Assembly (NCBI GenBank): GCA_034408875.1
Contig: JAWXCJ010000273.1
Coordinates: 1 to 9,803, forward strand
Source: JANNHK01 sp034408875
GTDB taxonomy: Bacteria; Actinomycetota; Acidimicrobiia; IMCC26256; PALSA-610
Length of the DNA: 9,803 nucleotides
Direction: 5' to 3'
Shown here: positions 1 to 6,631 of the stretch, one piece after another
How the letters are laid out: every line of letters starts with the position of its first letter
Position numbering within the stretch: position 1 is the first letter of the stretch
Program-made: the position numbers and the translations under genes
The notes under the pieces: model-generated
What the model was told of the DNA's origin: nothing
What the model saw: only the letters and a program-made list of their open reading frames with translations
Database searches by the model: none

Positions 1-1563
1 GAGTGTGTAGTTGCCGAAGCTCGCGGAGCTGGCGCCGTTGACGACGCGAATGCGATACGCCCCCGCGGTCGTGATGTCGGACACGAGTGTCTCTGTCTGC
101 TGCACCGGCCGTGAGTTCGCCGCGGCGACGACCGCATTGGCGGGCGAACGCAGCTCGATCGCCGCATTCAGCGCGCGCGGTTGCAATGGGTCGGGGCTCA
201 CCGTCGGTACGGCACTGATCGTGTAGGTGCCGGGCACCGCGTTGAACGAGTACCAGTCTTCGTCGAGTTCGGGTTGGATCGCGGCAACGGCCGAGGTGGT
301 GATCGGCGTTGCTTGCGCGAAGGTCCCGTTCGGCTCGCCGGGGCCGGTCGGCGACTGTGTCGCGGCGGTCGGCAACGGCAGACCACCAACTGCCGAGAAC
401 GCGTCGGGGGTCCCGGCGCCGTACACGAGGTCGAATCCGGCGGGACCGCGGTCTTTCGCGGTGTCGCGCAACCGAGCCGTCACCTGCGACTCGGTGAGCG
501 TCGGCTCGTCGGCGCGGACGAGCGCGGCGACGCCGGCCACGATCGGCGAGGCGAGCGACGTTCCCGACGCGGATCCGTAGCCACCGTCGAACGTGGTCGA
601 CACGATGTCGATGCCGGGCGCGGCGACGTCGACGTAGCTCCCGCGGTTCGAGAACCAGGCGGCGGTTCCGTCGTCGCCCGTCGCTCCGACGGCGACGACG
701 CCGGTCGACGCCGCGGGGAAGTGCGGGGTGCTGACGCCTTCGTTGCCGGTCGCCGCGACCACGACGACGTCGTTGCCGCGCGCGTAGGCAATGGAGCTGT
801 CGAGCACCGCGCTGTTCCCGGGACCGGCGAGCGACAGATTGATGATGTCGGCACCGTTCTCGGCCGCCCACCTGATGCCGAGAGCAATGTTGACGTCCGA
901 GCCGCTGCCCTCGTGGTTGAGAACCTTGATCGGCATCACGTTGGCGCTCGGCGCGACGCCGATGACGCCGACGGCGTTGGCCGATGCGGCTGCGGCACCG
1001 GCGACGAGTGTTCCGTGGCCGTTGTCGTCTTGTGGTGTCGCGTCGTTGTTTACGAAGTCGAACCCGCTCACGAAGCGGCCGATGAGGTCCTCGTGGTCGA
1101 GGTCGACACCCGTGTCGACAACCGCGATTGTTTTCCCGGCGCCTGTCGTGATCTCCCAAGCCTGCTGGACACGAAGCGGGTCGAGGTAGTCGTCCTGCAG
1201 GTGAAACAGCGGGCCCGTCGCGATCGCGGTCGCCGTGCGGAGGTAGTTGAACTCGACGTCGGCGACGGCCGGATCGGCTTCGAGCGCCCGGCGGACATGT
1301 TCGAGGTCGCCGTGCGTGTCGACCGCAAGCCAACCGTCGGCCGTGATCGTGCGCTCGAAGTCGGCGCCGGCGTCCTCGATGTGGTCGACCCGGTTGCGGG
1401 TGCCCGCTTCGAACTTCACCAGCAGCCGGTCGTCGGCGATGACTGGTTCGGTGCCGGGTGCGGTCGGAACCGGAACCGGCGCGTCTGCGGACGCGTGGGT
1501 TCCGGGCGCGACGAATGCCGTCGCCAGCGCTGCTGCGAGCAGCGCACCCAGCCCCTTTCGCAC
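1..1563 (-). CDS. Secreted S8 (subtilisin-like) serine protease, C-terminus outside window
   Basis: This is an exported subtilisin-family endopeptidase, read on the minus strand and open at the window edge, giving 521 codons here. From the GTG at 1563 it opens with an Arg-Lys start, a hydrophobic Leu/Ala segment and a THASA-like cleavage region, a typical signal peptide. Residues about 40-115 resemble an I9/fervidolysin-type propeptide. The catalytic triad is complete: Asp150 in VVDTGVD, His183 in NGHGT and Ser336 in GTSLASP, with the oxyanion Asn274 in ATGNEG. After about residue 395 comes a Pro/Thr-rich linker and a beta-rich segment with DEDWYSF, resembling a pre-peptidase C-terminal (PPC) domain. 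A TTG at 1581 is an alternative start in the same frame, and an in-frame stop lies just upstream of it. The family and active site are clear. The substrate and the true C-terminus are unknown. Confidence 0.93.
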   Translation of the reverse strand, partial: MRKGLGALLAAALATAFVAPGTHASADAPVPVPTAPGTEPVIADDRLLVKFEAGTRNRVDHIEDAGADFERTITADGWLAVDTHGDLEHVRRALEADPAVADVEFNYLRTATAIATGPLFHLQDDYLDPLRVQQAWEITTGAGKTIAVVDTGVDLDHEDLIGRFVSGFDFVNNDATPQDDNGHGTLVAGAAAASANAVGVIGVAPSANVMPIKVLNHEGSGSDVNIALGIRWAAENGADIINLSLAGPGNSAVLDSSIAYARGNDVVVVAATGNEGVSTPHFPAASTGVVAVGATGDDGTAAWFSNRGSYVDVAAPGIDIVSTTFDGGYGSASGTSLASPIVAGVAALVRADEPTLTESQVTARLRDTAKDRGPAGFDLVYGAGTPDAFSAVGGLPLPTAATQSPTGPGEPNGTFAQATPITTSAVAAIQPELDEDWYSFNAVPGTYTISAVPTVSPDPLQPRALNAAIELRSPANAVVAAANSRPVQQTETLVSDITTAGAYRIRVVNGASSASFGNYTL

Positions 1564-1714
1564 TCCGCCCAAGCCGGTCAATCCTACTTGGCCACCTCTT
1601 CCATTCCGATCGGGTCACCGCGAATGTGACGCCAGGCACAAACCTTTTACGTCGTACGGAGCGCCTCGGTTCCCGGGATGTGCTCGCACCGGGACGAAGG
1701 TACTGCCACGGCCC
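1564..1714. promoter_or_regulatory. Divergent intergenic region between protease and RidA-like remnant
   Basis: These roughly 150 bases separate the minus-strand protease from the plus-strand RidA-like remnant, so promoters for both should lie here. I could not pick out a convincing -35/-10 pair on either strand. A purine-rich AAGAGGTGG stretch on the minus strand (about 1600) lies a little over 10 bases before the TTG at 1581 and could be a ribosome binding site for that start. Nothing else is recognisable. Confidence 0.35.
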
Positions 1715-2021
1715 ATGGAACGAACTCCGGTGAGTCCGTGGCAGTGGTCGGTCAACATGGGCTTCGACCAGGTCCAGCTCGTCGAAGGCAACCAGCGCAC
1801 GCTGCTGTGCTCCGGGCAGACATCGGTCGACACCGAGGGCGCGCCCCAACACGCGCGCCCGGTTGAACCTCTACGTCACCGACGTCGACGAGTTCCTGGC
1901 GCCGTACATGGGCCTCGTCGAACGTATGGCGGGCGTCCGGTTCGCGAGCACCTTGCTCGGTGTCGCGCGCCGCCGCACCCCTTGCGCTCGTTCTCGGTCA
2001 ACCTGTGTACCGAATCGGTAG
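1715..2021 (+). pseudogene. RidA/YjgF/YER057c/UK114-family remnant (internal deletion, frameshifted)
   Basis: RidA-family proteins are small trimeric enzymes that usually hydrolyse reactive enamine/imine intermediates or do related chemistry. The N-terminal part, from ATG 1715, reads in one frame with family-like MERTPVSPW and LLCSGQTSVD, up to GAPQHA near 1850. The conserved C-terminal half then resumes in another frame with RLNLYVTDVDEF and VRFASTLLGVAR, ending at TAG 2019-2021. Roughly 25-30 residues that normally join these blocks (the GDM...LDNLE region) are missing, and the join is out of frame. The tail after LLGVAR no longer resembles the family's VEVEATAV-type ending, so a second lesion is likely near 1965. 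Family members are about 125-130 aa, and this remnant cannot encode one. A sequencing error would not explain the missing block. I am fairly confident in both the family and the decay. Confidence 0.75.
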
Positions 2022-2059
2022 GGCACGTTCCCATGAAGGTGTCGCGCGGCGGCAATCAG

Positions 2060-3931
2060 TCAGGGATCGCAAACGCCGGGCGGGTCGTGGTAGCTGGGGT
2101 CGGCCCGCCAGGGCCCGTCTGCCCACGCCGGTGGGTCGAGCCCCAGATGTACGAGCGCGAACTGCGTGACCGCGGCGGCGCCGTCGGGGCAGAGGTGCCA
2201 ACCGTCCGGCCCGCGCAGGCGCCGCCCGGCGACCACCTGCGGCCAGCCGCCTTCGGGCGAGCGCAACGCCGCCTCGATGTCGAGGTACTCGACGATCCCC
2301 GGGTGGCGCTCCGCCAGCGCCGAGAAGGTGGGCTCGAGTTCGCGGTCGTCGACCCGTCCTCCGGGCAGTACCGACAACCACAGCACCGAGCCGCCCGCGG
2401 CGCCGAACGCGCCGACCGCGCGGTCGGCCTCCCGACCGAACGCGTCGGCTCCGTGTTCACGGACCCACCCGACGTCCCAGCCGCCGAGCATCACGATCGT
2501 GAGGTCGACGCCGTGCGCGCGTACCGCGTCCTCCCACGCGTGCATCTGGCCTTCGGGTTGGGTCAGGCCGATGCCGGGATACGCGGTTTCGACGACGGTC
2601 CAGCCCGCGGCCCGAAACGCCGCCGAGAACGCGGGAGTGGCGCTGTACATACCGGAGTCGCCGACGATCATCACCGTGCCCGCGAGCGGGAGTGCGAAGC
2701 GCGCCGCCGGCGCGCCGGAAGGTGGAGCGGCGGGAGGTCGCCTGACGCGTGGAGGTTCGACGACGACCGGCGTTCGGATCCGGTCGGTGCGGTAGTCCGC
2801 GTACGCGACGGTCGCCGTGGCCGACAGTGGGGCCAGCGCGACGATCGCCGCCGCGAGACCGGCCGCAGCGGCGGGCACGAACCGGCGCAACCGCACGCCG
2901 TGCAGCGGCCGCTCGACGAGTATCCACGACACGACGGCACCCGTCGCGGTCACGGCGACGCGCAGGAGGGTCAGGACCGGCCCGCGTGCGCCAACCCGTT
3001 CGGGTGTCAGGAGCACGATCGCGGGCCAGTGCCACAGGTAGATCCCGTACGAGATACGGCCGATTCCCCGCAGCGCGACGCGGTCGAGGCACCACCGGAC
3101 CGCTCCCGCTCCAGTCGCGGCGATGCACGCGCACGCGGTCCCGACCGCTACCACTGCGAAGCCGCCGCGGTAGAGCAGGGCGGGTGCGTCGGTGGCCATC
3201 ATCGTAAACACCGCTGCGAGCGCGCCCGCGCCGACGGCCGAGACGGCCCGCCGGGCACCGGCACCGAGGTACGGCAGCGCCAACGCGGCAGCGCAACCCG
3301 CGAGGAACGCCTGCGCGCGCGTGTCGGTGCCGTAGTAGACGCGCGCGGTGTCTGCGCCCGACTCGTAGAGCACGCCCATCAATACCGCCGAGCCGACCAT
3401 ACCGACCCCGGCCAGCATCAACGCCGGACCGCGTCTTCCGCGCGCGACGAGGAAGGCGGCGACGAGCAGCGGCGGCCAGCACAAGTAGAACTGCTCCTCG
3501 ACCGCGAGCGACCACAGGTGCACGAGCGGCGACTCGCCCGCGAACTGCCCGCCGTACGTCACGCCGTCGGCGATCAGCCGCCAGTTCGTCACGTAGAAGA
3601 TCGCGGCGAGGCCCTGCGAACGCACCGTCGGTGCGATCGTGTCGGCACCGGTGGCGCGCACCCACAGAGCGACGACCGCGATCAGCAACAACGCCGCGGG
3701 AACGAGTCGGCGCGCTCGACGGCCCCAAAACGCGGCGAGGCGGATCCGGCCCTCCCGTTCGTACTCGGCGACGAGCAGACCCGTGATCAAGAATCCGGAC
3801 ACGACCATGAACACGTCGACACCAAGGAAGCCCGACGGCAACCGATCGGGCCACAAGTGGTACACGACGACGGCGAGGACCGCGATCGCGCGCAGCCCGT
3901 CGATCGCACCGACCCGCAGCCGCGTGTCCAC
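2060..3931 (-). CDS. Membrane O-acyltransferase (OafA/YrhL type) with C-terminal SGNH domain
   Basis: This is an integral-membrane acyltransferase-3 protein of about 623 aa, expected to transfer acyl groups to cell-envelope polysaccharide or glycolipid. The N-terminus has the family signature IDGLRAIAV, then His25 in VVVYHLWP, GVDVFMVVSGFLITGLL and an RRARRLVPA loop. About ten hydrophobic segments follow to roughly residue 370, including SYGIYLWHWP. A Pro-rich linker leads to an SGNH-like domain with Ser426 in VGDSGMYS and the Asp576/His579 pair in DGWHLCPDG. The usual block-III GxND position reads GGWD, so the Asn is not obvious. The frame can be extended to a GTG at 4015, but that start lies inside the tRNA-derived repeat. 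I therefore prefer GTG 3931, just before the conserved N-terminus, although no good ribosome site is visible. The substrate is unknown. It points toward the RidA remnant with a short gap. Confidence 0.9.
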   Translation of the reverse strand: MDTRLRVGAIDGLRAIAVLAVVVYHLWPDRLPSGFLGVDVFMVVSGFLITGLLVAEYEREGRIRLAAFWGRRARRLVPAALLLIAVVALWVRATGADTIAPTVRSQGLAAIFYVTNWRLIADGVTYGGQFAGESPLVHLWSLAVEEQFYLCWPPLLVAAFLVARGRRGPALMLAGVGMVGSAVLMGVLYESGADTARVYYGTDTRAQAFLAGCAAALALPYLGAGARRAVSAVGAGALAAVFTMMATDAPALLYRGGFAVVAVGTACACIAATGAGAVRWCLDRVALRGIGRISYGIYLWHWPAIVLLTPERVGARGPVLTLLRVAVTATGAVVSWILVERPLHGVRLRRFVPAAAAGLAAAIVALAPLSATATVAYADYRTDRIRTPVVVEPPRVRRPPAAPPSGAPAARFALPLAGTVMIVGDSGMYSATPAFSAAFRAAGWTVVETAYPGIGLTQPEGQMHAWEDAVRAHGVDLTIVMLGGWDVGWVREHGADAFGREADRAVGAFGAAGGSVLWLSVLPGGRVDDRELEPTFSALAERHPGIVEYLDIEAALRSPEGGWPQVVAGRRLRGPDGWHLCPDGAAAVTQFALVHLGLDPPAWADGPWRADPSYHDPPGVCDP

Positions 3932-3984
3932 GCCGACGATTACAGCACGGGACGCTGATTCGCGACGATCACGATCCCAACGGC

Positions 3985-4032
3985 GGCGCCCCCGGCAGGA
4001 TTCGAACCTACGCACACGGTTCGGGAATCTCG
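3985..4032 (-). repeat. Left att-like site: degenerate 3' fragment of a tRNA gene
   Basis: Read on the minus strand, this holds a tRNA T-arm (stem GTAGG/CCTGC, one G-T wobble, loop TTCGAAT), a 3' acceptor strand CGGGGGC and a discriminator base at 3987. Preceding them is the 3' side of an anticodon stem (ACCGT). The 5' side of the anticodon stem does not pair, and there is no D-arm or 5' acceptor strand, so this is not a working tRNA. Positions 3985-4027 match 9109-9151 in the same orientation at 38 of 43 bases. Similarity ends at the 5' edge of the anticodon loop. Anticodon loop to 3' end is a usual att core for tyrosine integrases, so I read this as the left boundary of an integrated element. 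Confidence 0.72.
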
Positions 4033-4111
4033 GCGGGCACGTCTTCGCGGTCGACCCGAGTCTGTATGGCAGGTCAGGTGGGGTGCGCGATCTGTCGCGT
4101 CCGACCCGTAG

Positions 4112-4139
4112 TTGCCCATCCCTACGAAAGGATGGGCAA
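4112..4139. repeat. Inverted repeat of the GGATGGGCAA motif (left arm-type integrase sites)
   Basis: A perfect 10-bp inverted repeat: TTGCCCATCC at 4112-4121 and GGATGGGCAA at 4130-4139, with an 8-base spacer. The same 10-mer occurs as two direct copies beside the integrase start near 9030-9051. Lying inside both ends of the proposed element suits arm-type binding sites for its integrase. It is unlikely to be a terminator because no T-run follows either arm. Confidence 0.65.
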
Positions 4140-4523
4140 GCGGATAGGTATCATGTGATGGCGTCGATCGGGTTCGGCGGCGCCGGCGGGCTCGCAGCGC
4201 GCGGACGCAAACCGGCGCGCTGGCCTGGCGCGCCACTCGACGATATTTGTGAAGGCGAGCACGACGTGCTCTTCGCGCCGGAGCTGTCGACCGCGCGGGT
4301 CGAGCCAGATCCCGCTCTCGCCGACTTCGGCGCAGAGCATGATCATGTCGTGGTTCGAGGTCACGACGACCTGGTTCGGCTTTCGCGCGGGGTCGAGCAC
4401 GTCCTCGTCTGTGGAACCGCGGGGCGGCTGCTGGTCATTGCCGACGTAGCTGACGCGGTACTCGAGGGCGCGCAGGGACTCGGCGACCCGCCACGGGAGC
4501 AGTTCGTCGTACGGCAGGCGGAT
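4122..4523 (-). pseudogene. DUF5615-like PIN-fold toxin remnant (frameshifted, no start codon)
   Basis: The translated segment begins RLPYDELLPWRVAESLRAL and continues with NDQQPPRGSTDEDVL, VVVTSNHDMIMLCAEV and LRREEHVVLAFTNIVEW. This is the layout of DUF5615 PIN-like proteins, presumed RNase toxins, where the first Asp lies in LDENLP and a later Asp in VTSNHD. Here the first motif reads YDELLP, so one acidic residue remains. There is no in-frame ATG before the conserved start: the codon at 4521-4523 is ATC and the nearest start is a GTG at 4574, inside the antitoxin region. After VEW near 4233 the expected tail (ASAPVCVRALR) continues in another frame, so the gene is frameshifted near 4226-4232. 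The surviving frame runs on to a stop at 4122 in the left inverted repeat. Probably inactive. Confidence 0.68.
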
Positions 4524-4852
4524 GTCGGGACGTTGTCGCTTTGCCGTAGGCGAGCCTCTCCTCGGCGTCTTCACCCTGATCGAGCAAGGACTGAATGACA
4601 GCGGTCGGAACCCGAGTGCTCTCGATGCACGGAGTTCCGGCTTGCACGCGGGGGTTGACCCAGATCCCGGCGAAAGGGAACCAAATCGCAGCAAGGCCAT
4701 CTCCGCCGTATTCGATCGGGCGGAGGAACGGCACGACCATCGGCTGGAACGCGCCCTGAGCCCCTTTGCCTGCGTCGATCCAATCCTTCGCGCCAGGGAG
4801 CTGCGCGAACAGCGCGCGTCCCGCCGTCGCAAGCGCGGGGTAGCTCCCGGCA
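4500..4852 (-). pseudogene. DUF433-family antitoxin remnant (C-terminal half only)
   Basis: The open frame reads ALATAGRALFAQLPGAKDW, RPIEYGGDGLAAIW and then the core DUF433 motif WVNPRVQAGTPCIESTRVP followed by IQSLLDQGEDAEE. DUF433 proteins are the usual antitoxins encoded just before DUF5615 PIN-like toxins, and the order and strand here match. The N-terminal half, normally a helix-turn-helix, is absent: homology stops near 4852, and upstream sequence belongs to an unrelated plus-strand gene fragment. The C-terminal end after AEE also loses family character (AYGKATTSRHPPAV), with the toxin starting in another frame over the same bases. The pair therefore appears truncated at its 5' end and damaged at the junction. 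The family call is good; function is unlikely. Confidence 0.7.
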
Positions 4853-4927
4853 GTGCTCTTCGGGCATGCGAGTTGAGTGGGCGTGGCGCGTGGGCTGGGG
4901 CGAGGATGACCGGTCCTTGTACGCGAC

Positions 4928-4967
4928 GGACCCCTCCCTTCAGTTGATCGCTGCGCGGGAGGGGTCC
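4928..4967. repeat. 11-bp perfect inverted repeat upstream of the DUF6431 fragment
   Basis: GGACCCCTCCC (4928-4938) and GGGAGGGGTCC (4957-4967) form perfect 11-bp arms around an 18-base loop, 18 bases before the GTG at 4986. In RNA this would be a very stable GC-rich hairpin. No T-run follows, so a simple intrinsic terminator is not supported. It could be an operator, an attenuator of the downstream gene, or a mobile-element end feature. Confidence 0.6.
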
Positions 4968-4985
4968 AGGGCGGTGTTGCCACCT

Positions 4986-5210
4986 GTGGCCATCGTATGG
5001 CCTTGTTCCCTGTCGGTCGATGAGTACCGCGCCGCGGGCGACGACATCGTGGTCCCTCGGCCTGATTGCCCGGCGTGTTCGGCGCCGATGATGTTCTGGT
5101 CGGGCTACCTGCGCTCGGTCCGCGCGGGCGGGCGGTGCCATCTCATCTGGTTGCGGCGGGCGCGTTGTGGTTCGTGCCGGCGCAGCCATGCCCTGGTCCC
5201 GAGCTTCTGC
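4986..5210 (+). pseudogene. DUF6431-like zinc-ribbon protein, N-terminal fragment
   Basis: From GTG 4986 the product starts VAIVWPCSLSVDEYRAAGDD and contains two Cys pairs, C28-P-A-C31 and C61-G-S-C64, followed by RSHALVPSFC. This resembles the N-terminus of DUF6431 proteins, small zinc-ribbon proteins found in actinobacterial mobile regions, often near transposase or recombinase genes. Recognisable sequence stops at Cys75 (5210). The frame stays open to 5534, but residues after that are low-complexity Ser/Arg/Pro and run antisense-like into the phosphoesterase gene, so the C-terminal part is lost. An ATG at 4866 in the same frame is possible, but the sequence between it and 4986 lies across the inverted repeat and the antitoxin break. 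The function of the family is not established. The Cys pairs imply zinc and nucleic-acid binding. Confidence 0.6.
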
Positions 5211-5443
5211 GCGGTTCCCTCTGTGTCCCCCGACGCGAAGAAGGGCAACCCAAAGGTCGCCCAACACCATCCCCAACCTCGATGTCGCTACACGCCCCGC
5301 GCGTGCTCAGCCAGGGCGAGCCGACGAGGTTTGCTGTTTAGGACGCTCTTCTCCGGACTTGCAAGTGTCCAACCGACTCCGATGACGCGCTCGGCCGGAA
5401 AATCCGGGAGCCCCAACGGACCTGAGCTGCGATCCTTGAAGAC
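5211..5443. other. Non-coding junction between DUF6431 fragment and phosphoesterase
   Basis: About 230 bases with no convincing gene on either strand. It begins where the DUF6431 fragment loses similarity, so it probably contains a deletion or rearrangement scar. It should also hold the promoter for the phosphoesterase at 5444, but I see no clear -35/-10 pair, and only a weak TTGAAG before the start codon. Confidence 0.4.
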
Positions 5444-6016
5444 ATGGCCCGCTACTTCACAGCCGACCTTCACCTCGGCCATCGCAACATCATCGAGTAC
5501 AGCAGCCGGCCGTTTCGCGATGCCGATCACATGAACAACGCGCTCGTCGAGCATTGGAACAGCACGGTGGAGGAGACGGACGATGTGATCGTCCTCGGCG
5601 ACTTCGCGATGGGCCGCATCGCCGAGACACTGCCGATCGCGAGTGTGCTCAACGGCCGGAAGGTGCTGCTCGCCGGCAACCATGACCGCTGTTGGGTTGG
5701 GCACAAGAAAGGCGTCGACGCTGCGACCGATCGTTATCTCGATGCAGGGTTTGCTGAGATCTGGCAGGGGACCGTCGAGCTCGACATCGGAGGACGGCAC
5801 GTCGTTGCTTGCCACTTCCCGTATCGCGGCGACAGCCATGATCACGATCGCTATGTCGCGCATCGTCCCGCCGACGAAGGAGCGTGGCTCCTCCATGGGC
5901 ACGTTCACGAGCGTTGGAAGGTGCGCGACAAGATGATCAACGTCGGTGTCGACGTGTGGGACTACACCCCCGTTCCCGAGGGTGCGCTGGCGGAGCTGAT
6001 GGCGGTCCAGTCGTGA
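5444..6016 (+). CDS. Calcineurin-like metallophosphoesterase (phage/mobile type)
   Basis: A complete 190-aa single-domain metallophosphoesterase, expected to bind two metal ions and cleave a phosphomonoester or phosphodiester in the cytoplasm. All signature motifs are present and ordered: D8-L-H10 in ADLHLGH, G52-D53 in LGDFAMG, G78-N79-H80-D81 in AGNHD, H124 in ACHFPY and H153-V-H155 in HGHVH. No signal peptide or membrane segment is seen. The compact layout, with RPF near residue 23 and MINVGVDVW near the C-terminus, is like phosphoesterases common in phages and integrative elements. The ATG at 5444 starts two residues before the conserved strand. It ends 48 bases before the AbiEi start, so co-transcription or a shared cargo role is possible. 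The substrate cannot be inferred from sequence alone. Intact, unlike several neighbours. Confidence 0.9.
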   Translation: MARYFTADLHLGHRNIIEYSSRPFRDADHMNNALVEHWNSTVEETDDVIVLGDFAMGRIAETLPIASVLNGRKVLLAGNHDRCWVGHKKGVDAATDRYLDAGFAEIWQGTVELDIGGRHVVACHFPYRGDSHDHDRYVAHRPADEGAWLLHGHVHERWKVRDKMINVGVDVWDYTPVPEGALAELMAVQS

Positions 6017-6057
6017 CCAGAGCTGCTGCTGCGCCGGCCAGTGCAGATAGGTCTTGC

Positions 6058-6086
6058 CAAAAGTATGGATTTCCTCCATACTTTTG
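6058..6086. promoter_or_regulatory. 29-bp palindrome over the AbiEi start codon: candidate autoregulatory operator
   Basis: Perfect 12-bp arms CAAAAGTATGGA (6058-6069) and TCCATACTTTTG (6075-6086) flank a 5-base centre. The left arm contains the preferred AbiEi ATG (6065-6067), and the right arm overlaps a TTGACA hexamer (6084-6089). AbiEi antitoxins are known to repress their own operon by binding inverted repeats near its promoter, so this is the natural operator candidate. Its position over the start codon is unusual. As RNA it could also fold and hide the AUG. No strong -10 box follows at the proper distance from TTGACA. Confidence 0.7.
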
Positions 6087-6631
6087 ACATACCCGGACGT
6101 TGGTACACCGAGCTGTTCGAGGTTGCCACGGGCCAGAACGGCTATGTGACCACGGATGACGCGCGGGACCTGGGCGCCACGGTTCAGGTGTTGGTCGATA
6201 TGCGCCGGCACGGCCAGCTCGACCGGGTCGCTCATGGCCTATACCGGTTCCCCGCCTTTCCGACCGGCCCGCGCGACGAGCTGATGCAGGCGACTTTGTG
6301 GCCCCGTCGGCTCGGCGTGATCTCGCATGATTCGGCGCTCGACCTGTGGGACGTGTGCGACGTGAATCCGGCCCGGATCCATGTGACCGTGCCGAAGGCT
6401 GCTCGCATTCGACGTGCCGCGCCGCCGCTGTACGTGGTCCATGTCCGCGATCTCGATCCCGCCGACGTCACGCGGTTCGAAGGCATTCCGGTGGTCACGC
6501 CTTTGCGCGCAATCCTCGACGGGATCGAGCGGCATCTCGATAACCGACTGATCGATCAAGCGATCGACGCCGCACGTCGCCGAGGTCTTATCACCGGCGA
6601 TGAGATCGAAACGCTGGCGGCGGCGCGCTGA
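6065..6631 (+). CDS. AbiEi-family antitoxin / transcriptional repressor (type IV TA)
   Basis: A 188-aa AbiEi-type antitoxin. The family has an N-terminal winged helix that binds operator DNA and a C-terminal domain needed to neutralise the AbiEii nucleotidyltransferase toxin. The winged-helix region is at about residues 14-65 (ELFEVATGQNGYVTTDDAR to VAHGLYRFP). It is followed by the typical VISHDSALDLWDV and IHVTVPK motifs and an Arg-rich C-terminus. I prefer the ATG at 6065: a GTG at 6041 adds eight residues without family character, and neither has a strong ribosome site. Its stop overlaps the toxin start by one base (TGATG), so the two are translationally coupled. A 29-bp palindrome covers the start codon and probably mediates autorepression. 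The phosphoesterase lies just upstream on the same strand. Intact as read. Confidence 0.88.
   Translation: MDFLHTFDIPGRWYTELFEVATGQNGYVTTDDARDLGATVQVLVDMRRHGQLDRVAHGLYRFPAFPTGPRDELMQATLWPRRLGVISHDSALDLWDVCDVNPARIHVTVPKAARIRRAAPPLYVVHVRDLDPADVTRFEGIPVVTPLRAILDGIERHLDNRLIDQAIDAARRRGLITGDEIETLAAAR

Noticed and set aside
181..1629. 482-codon plus-strand open frame
   Set aside because: Arg/Val/Gly-rich composition without domains; it is the antisense of the clearly recognisable S8 protease.
2457..3854. 465-codon minus-strand open frame
   Set aside because: Very Arg-rich frame-shifted shadow of the acyltransferase, which carries all conserved motifs.
1247..3958. 903-codon plus-strand open frame
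   Set aside because: Antisense to the acyltransferase and part of the protease; only its 1715-1850 section is real coding sequence (RidA-like N-terminus).
3931..4015. Upstream GTG start of the acyltransferase at 4015
   Set aside because: It lies in the tRNA-derived repeat and adds an Arg/Ser-rich stretch not seen before the conserved N-terminus.
3987..4075. Complete tRNA gene at the left repeat
   Set aside because: No 5' acceptor strand pairing with CGGGGGC, no D-arm, and the anticodon stem does not pair.
4112..4139. Intrinsic terminator at the left inverted repeat
   Set aside because: No T-run on either side, and the same motif recurs as direct repeats at the other end, which suits protein binding sites better.
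4122..5276. 384-codon minus-strand frame as one protein
   Set aside because: Only the last third resembles a family (PIN-like toxin); the rest overlaps the antitoxin and the plus-strand zinc-ribbon fragment in the wrong frame.
5288..6235. 315-codon minus-strand open frame
   Set aside because: Antisense to the intact metallophosphoesterase.
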